Part shown: piece by piece, positions 39,080 through 50,000 of the stretch | Layout: each line of letters starts with the position of its first letter | How positions within the stretch are numbered: the stretch's first letter is position 1 | Assembly (NCBI GenBank): GCA_024362935.1 | Contig: JANCRA010000025.1 | Coordinates: forward strand, 13,790,936 to 13,854,935 | From: Setophaga petechia | Lineage: Eukaryota; Chordata; Aves; Passeriformes; Parulidae | Direction: 5' to 3' | Length of the DNA: 64,000 nt | The notes under the pieces: generated by a model | Told to the model about the DNA's origin: nothing | What the model saw: the letters and a program-made list of their open reading frames with translations, nothing else | Databases searched by the model: none | Translations under genes and position numbers: made by a program

Positions 39080-39565
39080 TTGGCGAGGTCCCGCCTCGAG
39101 TGCTGCGTCCGGGTCTGGGCTCCTCCCTACAGGAAATTGAGGTGTGGAGCACGTCCAGAGAAGGGCAGCCAAGCTGGAGGGTCTGGGGTTCTGTGAGGAG
39201 TAGTGAGGGAGCTGGGCTGGAAGAGAAGCTCAGGACAGACATTATGGCTCTCTACAACTCCCTGACCTCCCCCTGAGGTGGGGATCGGGCTCTTCTCCCA
39301 GACAGCAGTGACAGGACAAGGTGTGCCAGGCTGGACATCAGGCTCAAGGTGTGCCAGGCTGGACATCAGGAAGAATTTCTTCACTGAAAGTGTGGTCAGG
39401 TTCTGGAATGGACTGCCCAGGAAGGTGGTGGAATCAGCATCCCTGGAGGTGTTCAAGAAACGACTGCATGTGGCAATGACTGCCATGGTCTGGTTGACAA
39501 GGTCTGGTGGTGGTCAGTCAGTTTGGACTTGATGACCTTGCAAGTCTTTTTCAACTTTAAGAATT
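39080..39565 (+). mobile_element. CR1 LINE 3' end
   Basis: The sequence follows the CR1 end in order: GGTCCCGCCTCGAGTGCTGC, TCCAGAGAAGGGCAGCCAAG, AGGAAGAATTTCTTCACTGA, CCCTGGAGGTGTTCAAGAAA, TTGGACTTGATGACCTTGCA. It is 5'-truncated, as is usual, and the open frame is interrupted. It includes a 26-bp internal tandem copy (AAGGTGTGCCAGGCTGGACA...) at 39332-39370. Confidence 0.85.
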
Positions 39566-40719
39566 CTGCCCTGCCTTTGCTCAGCCTTTTCTGTGCAAAC
39601 CCTTTTTCCTACAGATAAATAAGGTTTTCTAAAACTCTGGTCACTTTTTTTACCCTTTGACAGACTTGCATCCCTCTTTCCTGCACCCTGAAACAGAAAT
39701 CTTGATGCTGAATTCAGCTGAGGCCTTTCCAAACATGGGGAAAGTAAAAGGTTCGTTTCACATCTGTGGAGATGAAGCAATGTTTGTTTGCTTTCTGACT
39801 GGGCTTAGGATCTCCTGAGTCCCTCGACAGGGCAGGTTTAACACGTATGACTTTAGGCATCAATTACACAGTGTAATTGTTTGTTTTTACGCTTCCATTG
39901 CCATGAACACCAACCTTAATTTGTTTTTTACCCACTTTAACACCTAGAACCCTATTTGCAGAGCTATTAAAGCACTGGCAATTCAGAGATATACATTTGT
40001 ACAGATGGTTATTCCTCCTTAAGTGCTTTTGCCTTAACTGAATTATCCACCGTTTATTTTTTGTAATTTCCTCAATTTGCCAGGATCACTTTAATTTCTC
40101 AGAAGTGTTTGCAGCTCATCCTGCTCTGGCAAAATTTATGCTGGCCTTGGAGACATTACTGAAAATATTTAGCTCTGTGAAGAACTGGGCTTAAAACTTT
40201 CTTCCATCAGCACACTACAGCTACTCTGAAGCGTGCCTTCCCAACTATGTACAAACCAGAGGCCTCCAACCCTCACCTTCCCTGGCTGTCAGTGAAAAAT
40301 AGTCAGAGAGAGAGGCAGAGACTTTCTGAAATTAATGACAAACACAGGAGCCTTGTCTCGAGTGCTTCTCAGCCGTCCACCGAGGCAGTCCCTCCTGGCA
40401 GAGTGAAAATGTGATGGATTTGCTGTGATTTCTGCTTAGGGTATTTGCTAACGGGGATTTATGGCCTTTTAATGATACAGCCACTCGCAAGTTAGACAGG
40501 TTGGGTTGTTTTGCTTGCTGGTTTTGGTGCCTCTAGACTGAACTGCATTGAGGGGGTCTCTCAGTCCCTTTTATTTTAAGTGTAGCGATACTTTTGCCCC
40601 TTTCTTCCCATTCCCAAGGTATAAAAAAGAGCTGGGAGAGACATCCAGCCTGTTCCCTATTGCAGAGAAGATTTCATTGCTAAAAAAAAAAAATTAGTGT
40701 ATTAAATATCCAGGAGTTA

Positions 40720-41398
40720 CGGTGAGGGGGAAAGAGGGGGACGGGTTGGGGATTTTGGGGGTGGGTGTTTTTGGGGGTGAGGGCTTTAGGGGGTGGGGGT
40801 TTTGGGGGTGAGGGTTTTGGGGCTGAGGTTAATGGAGGTTGGGGTTAATGGGGGTGGGGTTTTTGGGGGTTTCTGGGGGAGAGGGATTTTGGGGGTGAGG
40901 TTTTTGGAGGTGAAGGGTTTTGGGGGTGAGGGTTTTGGGGGCGGGGGTTTTGGAGGGGAGGGTTTTGGGAGTGAGGTTTTTGGAGGTGAGGGTTTTTGGG
41001 GTGGGCTTTTTGGGGGTGAGGGTTTTGGGGGCTGAGGTTAATGGGGGTGGGGGTTTGGGGAGTTTTGGGGGTGGGGGTTTTTGAGGGAAAGGGTTTTGGG
41101 GGTGAGGATTTTGGGGCTTAGGGTTCTCTGAAAGAGAGGGTTTTGTGGGTGAGGTTTTTGGGAGGGGGGGGTTGGGGCTGGGGTTAATGGAGGTGGGAGT
41201 TTTTAGATTGGGTTTTCTTGGGATGGGAGTTTTGGGGATGGGGGTTTTTGGGGTGGGATTAATGGGGGTGGAGTGGGGGTTCATGGGGTGGGGTTTTTGG
41301 AGGTGGGCTTTTTGGGGGTGGGGTTCTTGAGGATGGGGGTTTTAGGGGTGAGGGTTTTGGGGGGTGGGGTTAAGGGGGTGGGAGTTTTGGAGAGGGTT
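40720..41398. repeat. G-rich tandem repeat (TTTTGGGGGTGAGGG-like)
   Basis: About 680 bp of irregular units such as TTTTGGGGGTGAGGG and TTAATGGGGGTGGGG. The + strand is almost devoid of C and carries dozens of runs of four or more G. Dense G-quadruplex potential on the + strand. It abuts a CpG island on its right. Confidence 0.92.
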
Positions 41399-41399
41399 T

Positions 41400-41780
41400 T
41401 AATCCCGATGCGGGTTGCTATCCCGTTCCGTCCCTGCGGGCGGCGCTCCTGCTCCACGGCACGGGCGGGCCCGCAGCGCTCGCTGCGCCCCGGCTCGGGG
41501 GCTCCGGGCGCGGGGGATGCGGGCGGGGACGCGGGGTCTGGCCGCAGGAAGGGAAGGGAAGGCGTTGTTCTGCTCCCAAGGGGGCTCTGGGGGTATCCGC
41601 CCTTGCAGAGGTGTCCCCGGAGTGTGCGTGTGCTTTGCCCTGCGGGCTGCCAGCGCTGCCGTGTTTATTTTTCCGAGGAAGGCTGTCCAACAGGCTGGAG
41701 CGCTTATTTTTAAACCGACTCGGGGGGACTTTGCCAGCGGGCGGGCACAGGCTGAGCCTGGCACCGACAGCGGCAGGGCT
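41400..41780. promoter_or_regulatory. Orphan CpG island
   Basis: CpG-rich block with CGGGCGGCGCTCC and CGCAGCGCTCGCTGCGCC, far from any recognised start codon (3.2 kb right of HDHD5 exon 1, 5.2 kb left of the ADA2 stop). It could be a promoter of an unrecognised or noncoding transcript. No convincing coding exon was found in either strand. Confidence 0.5.
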
Positions 41781-43872
41781 GCCAAGCCCCCTGCTGTGCA
41801 GAGCCACAGCCCTCCCAGCACCCGCAGGCAGGCTGTAGCCCATCATTCCCTCTATTCCCTTCCTAAAATCCTCCCTGTGCTGAATGCTCGCTGTGTCCTT
41901 TTCCCTTCAGGCGTTGGGAATTTCTCTGTGTCTGCTTGGAGCTTCCCATTCCGTGTGCTGTACATGGACGGACCTCGTGATTTCCTCTGCAGGCACATCT
42001 GGTAACAGCTGTACCCCAAATACCCCTAGGGATCGTCTGTCTGTCTGCCCTTCTCACAACACCCACAGGAGACTCCCTCTTCTTCCCCTGTCCACGCTGT
42101 GCTTGGATGTCTCCCAGCCCCTTTCACAGCTCACTATAAAGACAAGCAAAACAGGCAGTTGCCCACAGCCTTCTCCCGTGGGTGCCTGTGTAAACTTTGC
42201 AGCTCTGTTTTCCCTGGACTCACAGCCCTGTCATCACCCCCCTCTTGCTGACCTTCTCACACCCCCCTCGAATGCAGCCCTACCTTCCACCTCTTTCCTT
42301 GCTGCAGAGGCTCTAATGGCCTGAACCAACCCTCCCCCCACAGTTTATCTCTCCTCTTCCCATGCTGCAGCCTGCTCCTGGAATGATGGACAAGCTAAAG
42401 GTTGAGAAAATACAGTAAAATGCCTTTCTTATCCTGTAATGACCAAGGGGGAGGACACAACCTGATAAAAATGACAAACCAGGAGAATTGAGAGCCAGAC
42501 CCTTCACCTGCCTGTCCCTCAGTGCACAGAAAACATTTGATAGACCTGCTGTGATTGCAACTGCTGCAAGCCTGGAAAGAAAGGAATTAAGGACTGAGCC
42601 AATTAGAGCCACAGGTTTCTGACCAAAGAAATGCCCTTCTGCTACCTGTGAAGAGGCTAATTCAGAGACTTAGATAGGAAGAAAGCCTGAAGCAGGCTGA
42701 TCATTTGGAGCTGGTGGAAAAAAACATCTGCAGCCCCGTGGTTTATGGCCAGAGGGCTTTGCTTAGCATCTGGCACCTGCACAGTCCCACTGCAGTGATG
42801 GAGGCTCACATGACAGATAGATCCAGCTGCTTGCTCAGGCCCATCTCTGTTTTCAGCCACTTACTTTGCTCCTCTGTTTTTATTGGCATGATTTTTGACA
42901 GCCACCACTAGTGCTGGATCAGCCATTTCCTGTCAGGCAGTGACCAGGAGGCAAACATTTCATCCTCTAAATTGCCCCAAAGGCAGAATAAGATGCTCTG
43001 CAGCAAACACTTGTGCTGCAAACAAAGCTCCATCCACCTCCCATTCAAACAAATTGCACCTGAAGAGGCCACAGGGAGTGACAGATGGGGGAGATAACAG
43101 GCATAGGGCTTTAAGTATTGCTATGGCTGCTTGAAGTAATGGAAACTTCCATGGATTTTCTCCTCTCCTTCCTTGCTCCTGAGTCTGGATGGAGACAGAA
43201 GCAGGCTCTTTTTGCCTCTATGCTTGCTCTGCTCAGCCTCCCACCACCCTTGTGGCTGCCTCCTTCTCTTTCATCTCAGATATTGAAGCTCTCTCAAGCT
43301 GGCACTTTCTTCCCATGCCCACCAACAGTACTTTGGGCAAAGAGCCTCAACTTGTACCCTGGAGTCACCTGGTGCTCCACAAGGCAATTATTTGAAAAGA
43401 AGTCACTTCCTTTGAAAAGAATGGGCTGATCATTTAGTCTTCACTTCCCTCTATTCTCTTCCTAAAATCATGCTAAGAGGAGGTAAATGACCTCCAGTCA
43501 TTTTTTTACTTTCCCATGCTGTAACCACCACAGAGATGGTACAAAACTATACTGGGAGGAGAGGCAGCAGGGGCAAATCCTGTCTGTCAGGTGATCTCTG
43601 TATCAAAACTCAGCCCTGAGCTGGGTGCAGCTGCTGTGGGGCTTGAGGAAGGGGGAACAGGGGTCCTGGGCAGTGTCTTGGCCAGGTGACTCAGGCTTAA
43701 CACTGTGTTAGTTCTGCACATCAAACTGCCCTTTGCAGCAGGCTGAGAAGGCATTTCAGGCTCCCTGCTCACTCCAGGCTGAGTGATGTGAGACATGCTC
43801 CTCCACTGCATGTTCCAGATTAAAACATCCCATCAAATCCAGGTATCCTCTGTTCTTTTTAACAGGGAGACC

Positions 43873-43890
43873 AAAAAAAAAAAAAAAAAA
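43873..43890. repeat. Poly-A run
   Basis: About 18 consecutive A in the HDHD5-ADA2 interval; no element attached to it was recognised. Confidence 0.85.
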
Positions 43891-46662
43891 GGAAAAATAG
43901 CCCTCACGATTAAGACAGGTTTGAAAATTTAATTATAGACTATGTTCTGAAAGAGACAAGCAAGGGAGCATTGTATGTGATGTATTTGCCAACAAATGTG
44001 AGCAGGGAGCCAAGGTACTGGGCAAAAGGGAGTAGACTGGCAGAAAAACCCTTAGAATTTTGCTACTAAAAGCTGTCTCAGTGAAGCCCTGCAGCCAAAT
44101 TTACCAAAAGCTTGAATGGAGCTGAATGGATTGATCTTTTATAACTGCTGTGGTCCAGCCTAAATTCCTCCTTTTTTGCACACCTGGAGTTAGAGAGGTG
44201 AGAATGCAGCCAGGGCTTCCCAATTTGCACCTTTCTCCCAATTAAGACATGCTCTAAGGAAGAGCAGGCTCCCAGCAGTAAGGCAGGCTGGCCCTCCCTC
44301 TCCCACACATTTCTGGGGGCTGCATCAGACCTGGGCCATTTTAAACCCCTGTGATTTTTGCAGAAACCTGATTCAGCTGTAATCCTGACCAGCATCACAC
44401 CCTGGTGGCTCCAGGCACTTGGCCCCATCACAGCACAGCTGTGAAGCAGGTAAATGGTCATATGCACAGCAGGCTTTTCCTAGGAGAGCAAGAACAGAGT
44501 GGACACAACAGGTCAACTGGTTCCAGCAAGCATTTGACAAAGGGAAGATGTAGCCCTGCAACTCCTGCAGGTAACGAGGAGAAAGGAGGACTACAGGTAA
44601 GCAGAAAGTGGTTCAGGACCTCCAGAGACCACGTGCAGGAAGGGCTGAAAGCTTTCTGCTGTGGTAGGAAAGGAAGGGGCATGGGTCAGCCTGTGTGTTG
44701 AGGAGCTCAGCTCCTCCCACAATGGCTCTGTAATGATTAGCTTCACCTCAGCAGCAAAGAGGCTTATTTAAGGGAGAATCAACTCATGGCAAATAAAGAT
44801 CTTCATCCATCCACATATAGCAAAGCTGAAAGATCAGGGTGCTGAGAGGGAAAGGGCTTTGGGTTGCTGGTCAGCAGCCATTCTGCTCGATTGCAGTGGT
44901 TCTGCTCAGCAAGAACAGCACTTCCCAAGTCAGCATTTATAACCTGGCCATGACCAAAGCCTCCCCTGAGCTCTGGATGCAACACCCATGCAGGAGGAGG
45001 GAGGGTGGCTCTGCTCTGGCTACTCCTCCAGTATAAAACTCCTGCCCAGGACCAAATCTGTATCAAGGCCCAGGAGAGGTCAGTGTGCAAAAAAAGCATC
45101 AGGATGCTTCAGAGGAAGATATTGGGGGTGTGTGCAGAGAGAGCTGGAGCAGAGGTAGCTGTGGCTGGAAAGGGCTGGGGGTGTAAGGCACTTAACCCCC
45201 CCCTAGTTAGTGAGGGGTGTGAGTGGGTTCTCACTTTTTCATTTCTGTGGTTTGTGTTGCTGCCTTCTGCAATGCACACGCCTGTGGTTTGTTGTGATTT
45301 TATTTGTGTTCTGTGATGGGGTTCATAGTGTGTGTGGTTTAGATGCTTTTTATTTTCTCTGGGATAACCAGAGATGAGGTTGCAGCCTGTGAGCTGTGGG
45401 CAATTTCACACAGGGCACACAGGCTGTGCAGCTTGATCCACTTCTGCAATAAGTGTGTTTGCCTGCTGCTAAGGTGCTCCAGCCAAGGTCAGTGGAAATA
45501 AACACTGTGGCCAAGCTGCTTGAGACAATTAACAGAAAGCATAAAGAGAGCCAGTTGGCCCAGGCTGGTCAGATTAGCAAACAACAGCCTTTGCAAGTGT
45601 GTGGTTCAGAGGAGGGAGATGTCTTTCAGTAGGAATTTTTGTCAATTCTCCCTTGACTGATGCAAAGCAGCATGATTGTACTGAAGTCAGGGAAAGATGT
45701 TCTTTGATCCTGGCTGCATGCTTGGTGTGTGTGTGATGAAAGATTTTTCTGAATTTATCTAGCAATCTGCTTAAGATTTCTTTTTTCTGGTTTTTGGGGG
45801 ATTTTTAGGAGTTTTTTTGTTTTGTTTTCTGGTTTTTGTTGGTTTTTTTTAGTCTCCCCTGCAACTAGTTCTCCTCCTGATATTTTTGGTGATGTTAAGA
45901 CAGGAAATCAGCTTGTCAAGAGGCTATTTCTTATGTAGGTTTTGTGGGTTTTTTGCCAAGGAGCTGGAAAACACAGAGGTCCAAATGAGCCCTGTGGATA
46001 TGCACAGCAGTTCTCTACCAAGGTGAAAATCTCTCTGACAGGCTGGATAAAGCCACATTTGCACGATGAGTACAGCAACAAAGGTTGGTCGAGCAACTCC
46101 CTGAAACCCAAAGGAGTTTCCTATAAATGTCTGTGTTAACACAGCCTTGTGCAGGGGGATAGTTTTAATCAAGCTGGATCTGGAAAGCCAGGATGTTTTT
46201 GACTTAACCTGAAATGTGTTTTGTCTTCCTTTTGACCAGAGGACAGGAAAAGAGTTTGTAGTAAAAAAACTGCTGGCAACTGAAGCACCTCTCTTCTGCC
46301 TTTATGATCACTGTGCAACCAGGCTTAAATGTTCTGGGAGCAAGTTCCACCAGCTTGTTTCCAGCCATGGTAGGTCCTGAAATAGCAGACATCAGACCTA
46401 TGACTGGTTCTTCGACCTAGCAGTGCTATTTTGGCAGCAGGCCCAGGGTTAAACATAACAAGAGTCATTTTCAGTCCTTGCTCTCTTGAAGGTCAGTGGC
46501 CCAAATGGTTGGATGTTTGTCTTTGCTGTTTCCAGCCAAGGTCTGCATTTTGTAATGATAAGGCAAAATTCAGAGATCCTCGTGTTGGCAATCTCCTGCT
46601 GACTCGAATTGGAAAGCATATTTTTCCTGAATAAGGATGTCAGGGTTTGGTCATTGGCAATT

Positions 46663-46668
46663 TTTAAT
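46663..46668 (-). terminator. ADA2: Candidate poly(A) signal of ADA2 (ATTAAA)
   Basis: Minus-strand ATTAAA about 270 bp after the ADA2 stop codon in AT-rich sequence. Its position suits a short 3'UTR; use is inferred. Confidence 0.3.
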
Positions 46669-46934
46669 TGTTTTGACTCTTTTGAGCAGGGTGATTTCTT
46701 GTGGTTGCTCTAAAGGCTCACTGCTCCCTTTTACCTCCAGCCCATGAGTTTCACAGGATAGTGCAGCTCCTTCTTAGCTTTAAGCCCGTTAAGCCTGGTT
46801 TAGAAGAGTGGCCAGGTGAGACTTTGACGTCCATTCATCTGCTCAGGTCACATGGAAGAAGCAGTCTCCCTCTTAGCAATCAGTCTGGCTCACTCTAGCT
46901 TGCCAAATGCCTTCTGAGATGAGCCTTGTCCTCT

Positions 46935-47043
46935 CTACAGCTCCCTTAGAAAGCTATCAGAGAGGTCAGCCACAAATTGGTCCCATTTTTTCTGCCAGAG
47001 CTCTTTGGCCTTGGCTTTCTCATCCGGTAGCATGGCACTGTAT
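46935..47043 (-). CDS. ADA2: ADA2 coding exon 9 (terminal)
   Basis: Acceptor CTCACAG. It encodes [20 protein letters not shown] and [15 protein letters not shown], then TAG at 46937-46935. Confidence 0.92.
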
Positions 47044-50000
47044 CTGTGAGGAGGAGGAAAGTCAGTGTCAGGCAGGAGACAAGGGGGCAGCTATTTCAAG
47101 AGCAGCACTGAAATGAAAAGGCAGGAGGCAGCCAGAGATTAACCCTTGCAGGACATGCCTGCACCACACAGAGTAACATGGTGTAAAACGGGCAGGAGCT
47201 GGGGAATGTGCAGGAAGACATTCTGGGTATCACATCTAAACAATTTTTGGACATTCAGAACTGTCCAGTTAATAGAAAAAGGGGTTAAACACACCCAAAT
47301 TAAACACAAATTGTTTTCCTGTGTTTCCCAGATGAGTCATGGCAAACACTGCAACAAGTCAAATTCTGGCAGAAATAGATAAGTGATATAAAGACATAAA
47401 ATTTCTCCCAAACCCAGAACCAGGTAGTGGAAGCAAATTCCCAAAGAGTGAAAAAGGAGGAATACACTGGGGCGTGGAGTCAGAGAAAGGCACTTGAGAA
47501 CACAGGCAGAGGAGCCTCTGGGCTCCCTGTGTCCTGCCTGTGGACAGGACACACAGATGAGATTTTGAATTGACAGGAGCCCAGCTCCTGTGGCAGAGGA
47601 GACTCTGGGGCCAAACCCAAATGCAAGCAAGGGGGGAAAGCTGATAGTCTCCTTATGATTACTATGGTGATAGAGGTGATGAACTTACTTTATGGAGTTG
47701 AGTGCAAGCTGTTTTAGGGTCCTCAGGTCAGCATTCATCCCTCCAATGGCCATGAACACCTCGTAGTAGTCATAAGAGACTCCCTTTGCCCCAAAGATGG
47801 GGGGATCATCGGGGCTGATCACAATGGGGTGCCCTTCAGCCATGAGGTCAGCTGCAGGGTGACTCCTCAGGTCAGCTACTAGCAGCAGGACCTGGGTGGG
47901 GAAGAGGGGGAGACAACACCTCAGCAGGTTATTGCTGCAGCTGTGTCACTGACACCTGCCAGGGCTGCCTGTGACAGCAGGTAGTGGTCAGGGAGGGACA
48001 GGCTCCAGAGGACTGTTCAGAATGTTTTCTGCTCTGAACTGCTGCAGGAGGAAGCAGCTTGTCTCCAGTGACTGTACAAGGAGATTAATTTCTTAAATAA
48101 ATCATCTTAATCAAGTCTGGTGGAGTGAATAACTTGTGCTTATTTAGAATAATTTGACTGTGAGCAATTCAGGAACAGTCTTTTGGTTATACATTTGCTG
48201 TGGTGCTTAGCTTGAGGTATCTGGAGCTGGTATCAGGGTTCTCTCCCTTAAGGCTCAAACCAGTAAATCTCCACCCAAAGTTCTTTCTGCTGCACCCAGG
48301 GGACAATGGCACCACTCTAATGTGCTGCAAAAGAGTTCCCACTGGTTATGAATTCTGCAAAACCAAGGACTTCCAGTTACAATCCCTGCTTCTCAGCCTC
48401 TGGCCCTCCTGGCTTTGAATTATTTTCAATTATGTCTCTTAAGGCACCTCTGTGTCTCTGGGCCTCATCTCCACTAGGAGGACTGCCTTCCCAAGTTCCT
48501 CTGGATAGAATTTTTAATTATTTTTTTGCTGACTGGCACCACAAGCCTTATATATATATTCACAGTGTACATCTACATAGCAAAGTGCAGTGCAAGGTGC
48601 TGCAAAGGAAACTTAGCCAGCCTGTGTGCATCAGAACTTGTAGGTGCCCCCCAGCTGATCCTCACAGGGATGGTGAACCCCTTTACAGTGACCCAGCCAC
48701 ACAGCAACATACCTGGTTGGAGATGGGACAGACTTCTACAGGAATATCCCTCTTCAGAGACAAATTTTTGGCTACTGGGTGTTTAATGAGAGCGAGTCCA
48801 TGGCCAATCCTGCTGGTATTCAGTAGCAGTGCATCCAGCACATTATTGTCTACAGAGGTGCCCTGCCAGTCTGAGCAGAGACAGACAAGAATCACTGCAG
48901 TGCTGTGTGAGGAGATAAAGCTCCTCAAACTGCCAGATGATTTTGTTAATAGAGGTCCCAGTTGTGAGGTGAGAGGGTTGCTCATGCTCAGAGTTTCCAC
49001 TTGCATTTTCAGTGAAACAGGGATCTAAATCTGCCCAGGATATTGCCCAGCATAGAGATACCCACTCATCTCACGTGGCTTTAGATGTTTACAGTATTGC
49101 TCTTGCAGCTGAGTTAATTATGCTGGACTCCATGACTTGTCAATGGAGAGAAGTAACAATTATTGAGGAGTAGCCTGTGCATTAGAATGAGATGTGTTTG
49201 AAGGTGAAATATTATTTCACCTTCACCAGCAATAACTCCTACACCAGGTCAAAAATGCTGGGTGATGTGACACCTACAGTCCAAAGCAGAGATGGGTCAT
49301 GTGGGAATGCCACAGCCCCAAACTGATAAGGAGAAAAGCATAGGGGAAACTGGTAATGTGCACATGTATGCACACACATCCTCCTGATGCAGCCAACAAG
49401 CAAGCCAGGCTTGCTGCTTCTGCTCTTTGCAGGATTTCAGTCTTGCCTCTGCAAGCAGTAACAAGCCTTGAGTCCTCATGCTCACCAGTCTCCCCAGCAT
49501 GGAAGAAGTATGGCAAGTTGACCCCCATGGAATATGGGATGGTCAGGGCATCTTTCAGCTCCCATAAAGAATGACCTTTGTCTTCATCACCAACCTGGGG
49601 GAAAGCAGAAAGGTATTTTTGAGCACGCTTGGGAAGATGGTGGGACTTAGAGCTCTGTATAAATGAGGTGCCAGCTGTGCTGAAATTACAATGCTCTGGG
49701 GTAGGGAGCTGATTCTTTCAGGGGATTTTGTCAATTACCCTGAACAAAATCCTTAGCTGGAGGATTTGCAATTCATTAACACTGATTTCAGTACAGCAGC
49801 AGAGGTTCTGGCTCTGGTATAGAACATATGCCACGGGATATATGTGGTTATATCAGCAGGGGTCAGAAGAAATTCAGTTACCAGGTCAAAGCCTGCCAGG
49901 GTGTCTGGGAAGCGGGCTCTGAGTGCCATGGCAGTGATGATGTCTTCTTTAATCTGGGAGACATTCAGCATCCTAGAGAGCAAGAGAGAGAAAGGGCTGC

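Larger units (their letters stand above)
38205..46934. other. Intergenic region between HDHD5 and ADA2
   Basis: Contains, in order, the HDHD5 promoter edge, a mitochondrial insert, a CR1 3' end, plain AT-rich sequence (39570-40700), a G-rich tandem repeat, a CpG island (about 41400-41780), then unremarkable sequence with poly-A at 43873-43890 and T/G-rich DNA at 45779-45850. The ADA2 3'UTR occupies the right end. No coding gene is recognised. Confidence 0.6.

Noticed and set aside
38823..39276. Open frames right of the mitochondrial insert
   Set aside because: They overlap the CR1 end or plain sequence and show no conserved protein.
40829..41284. 151-codon Pro/Lys/Thr-rich minus frame
   Set aside because: Translation of the G-rich repeat; no start context and no family resemblance.
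41415..42005. 196-codon frame in the orphan CpG island
   Set aside because: Starts on TTG, has no recognised domain and no clear splice structure; kept only as a CpG island.
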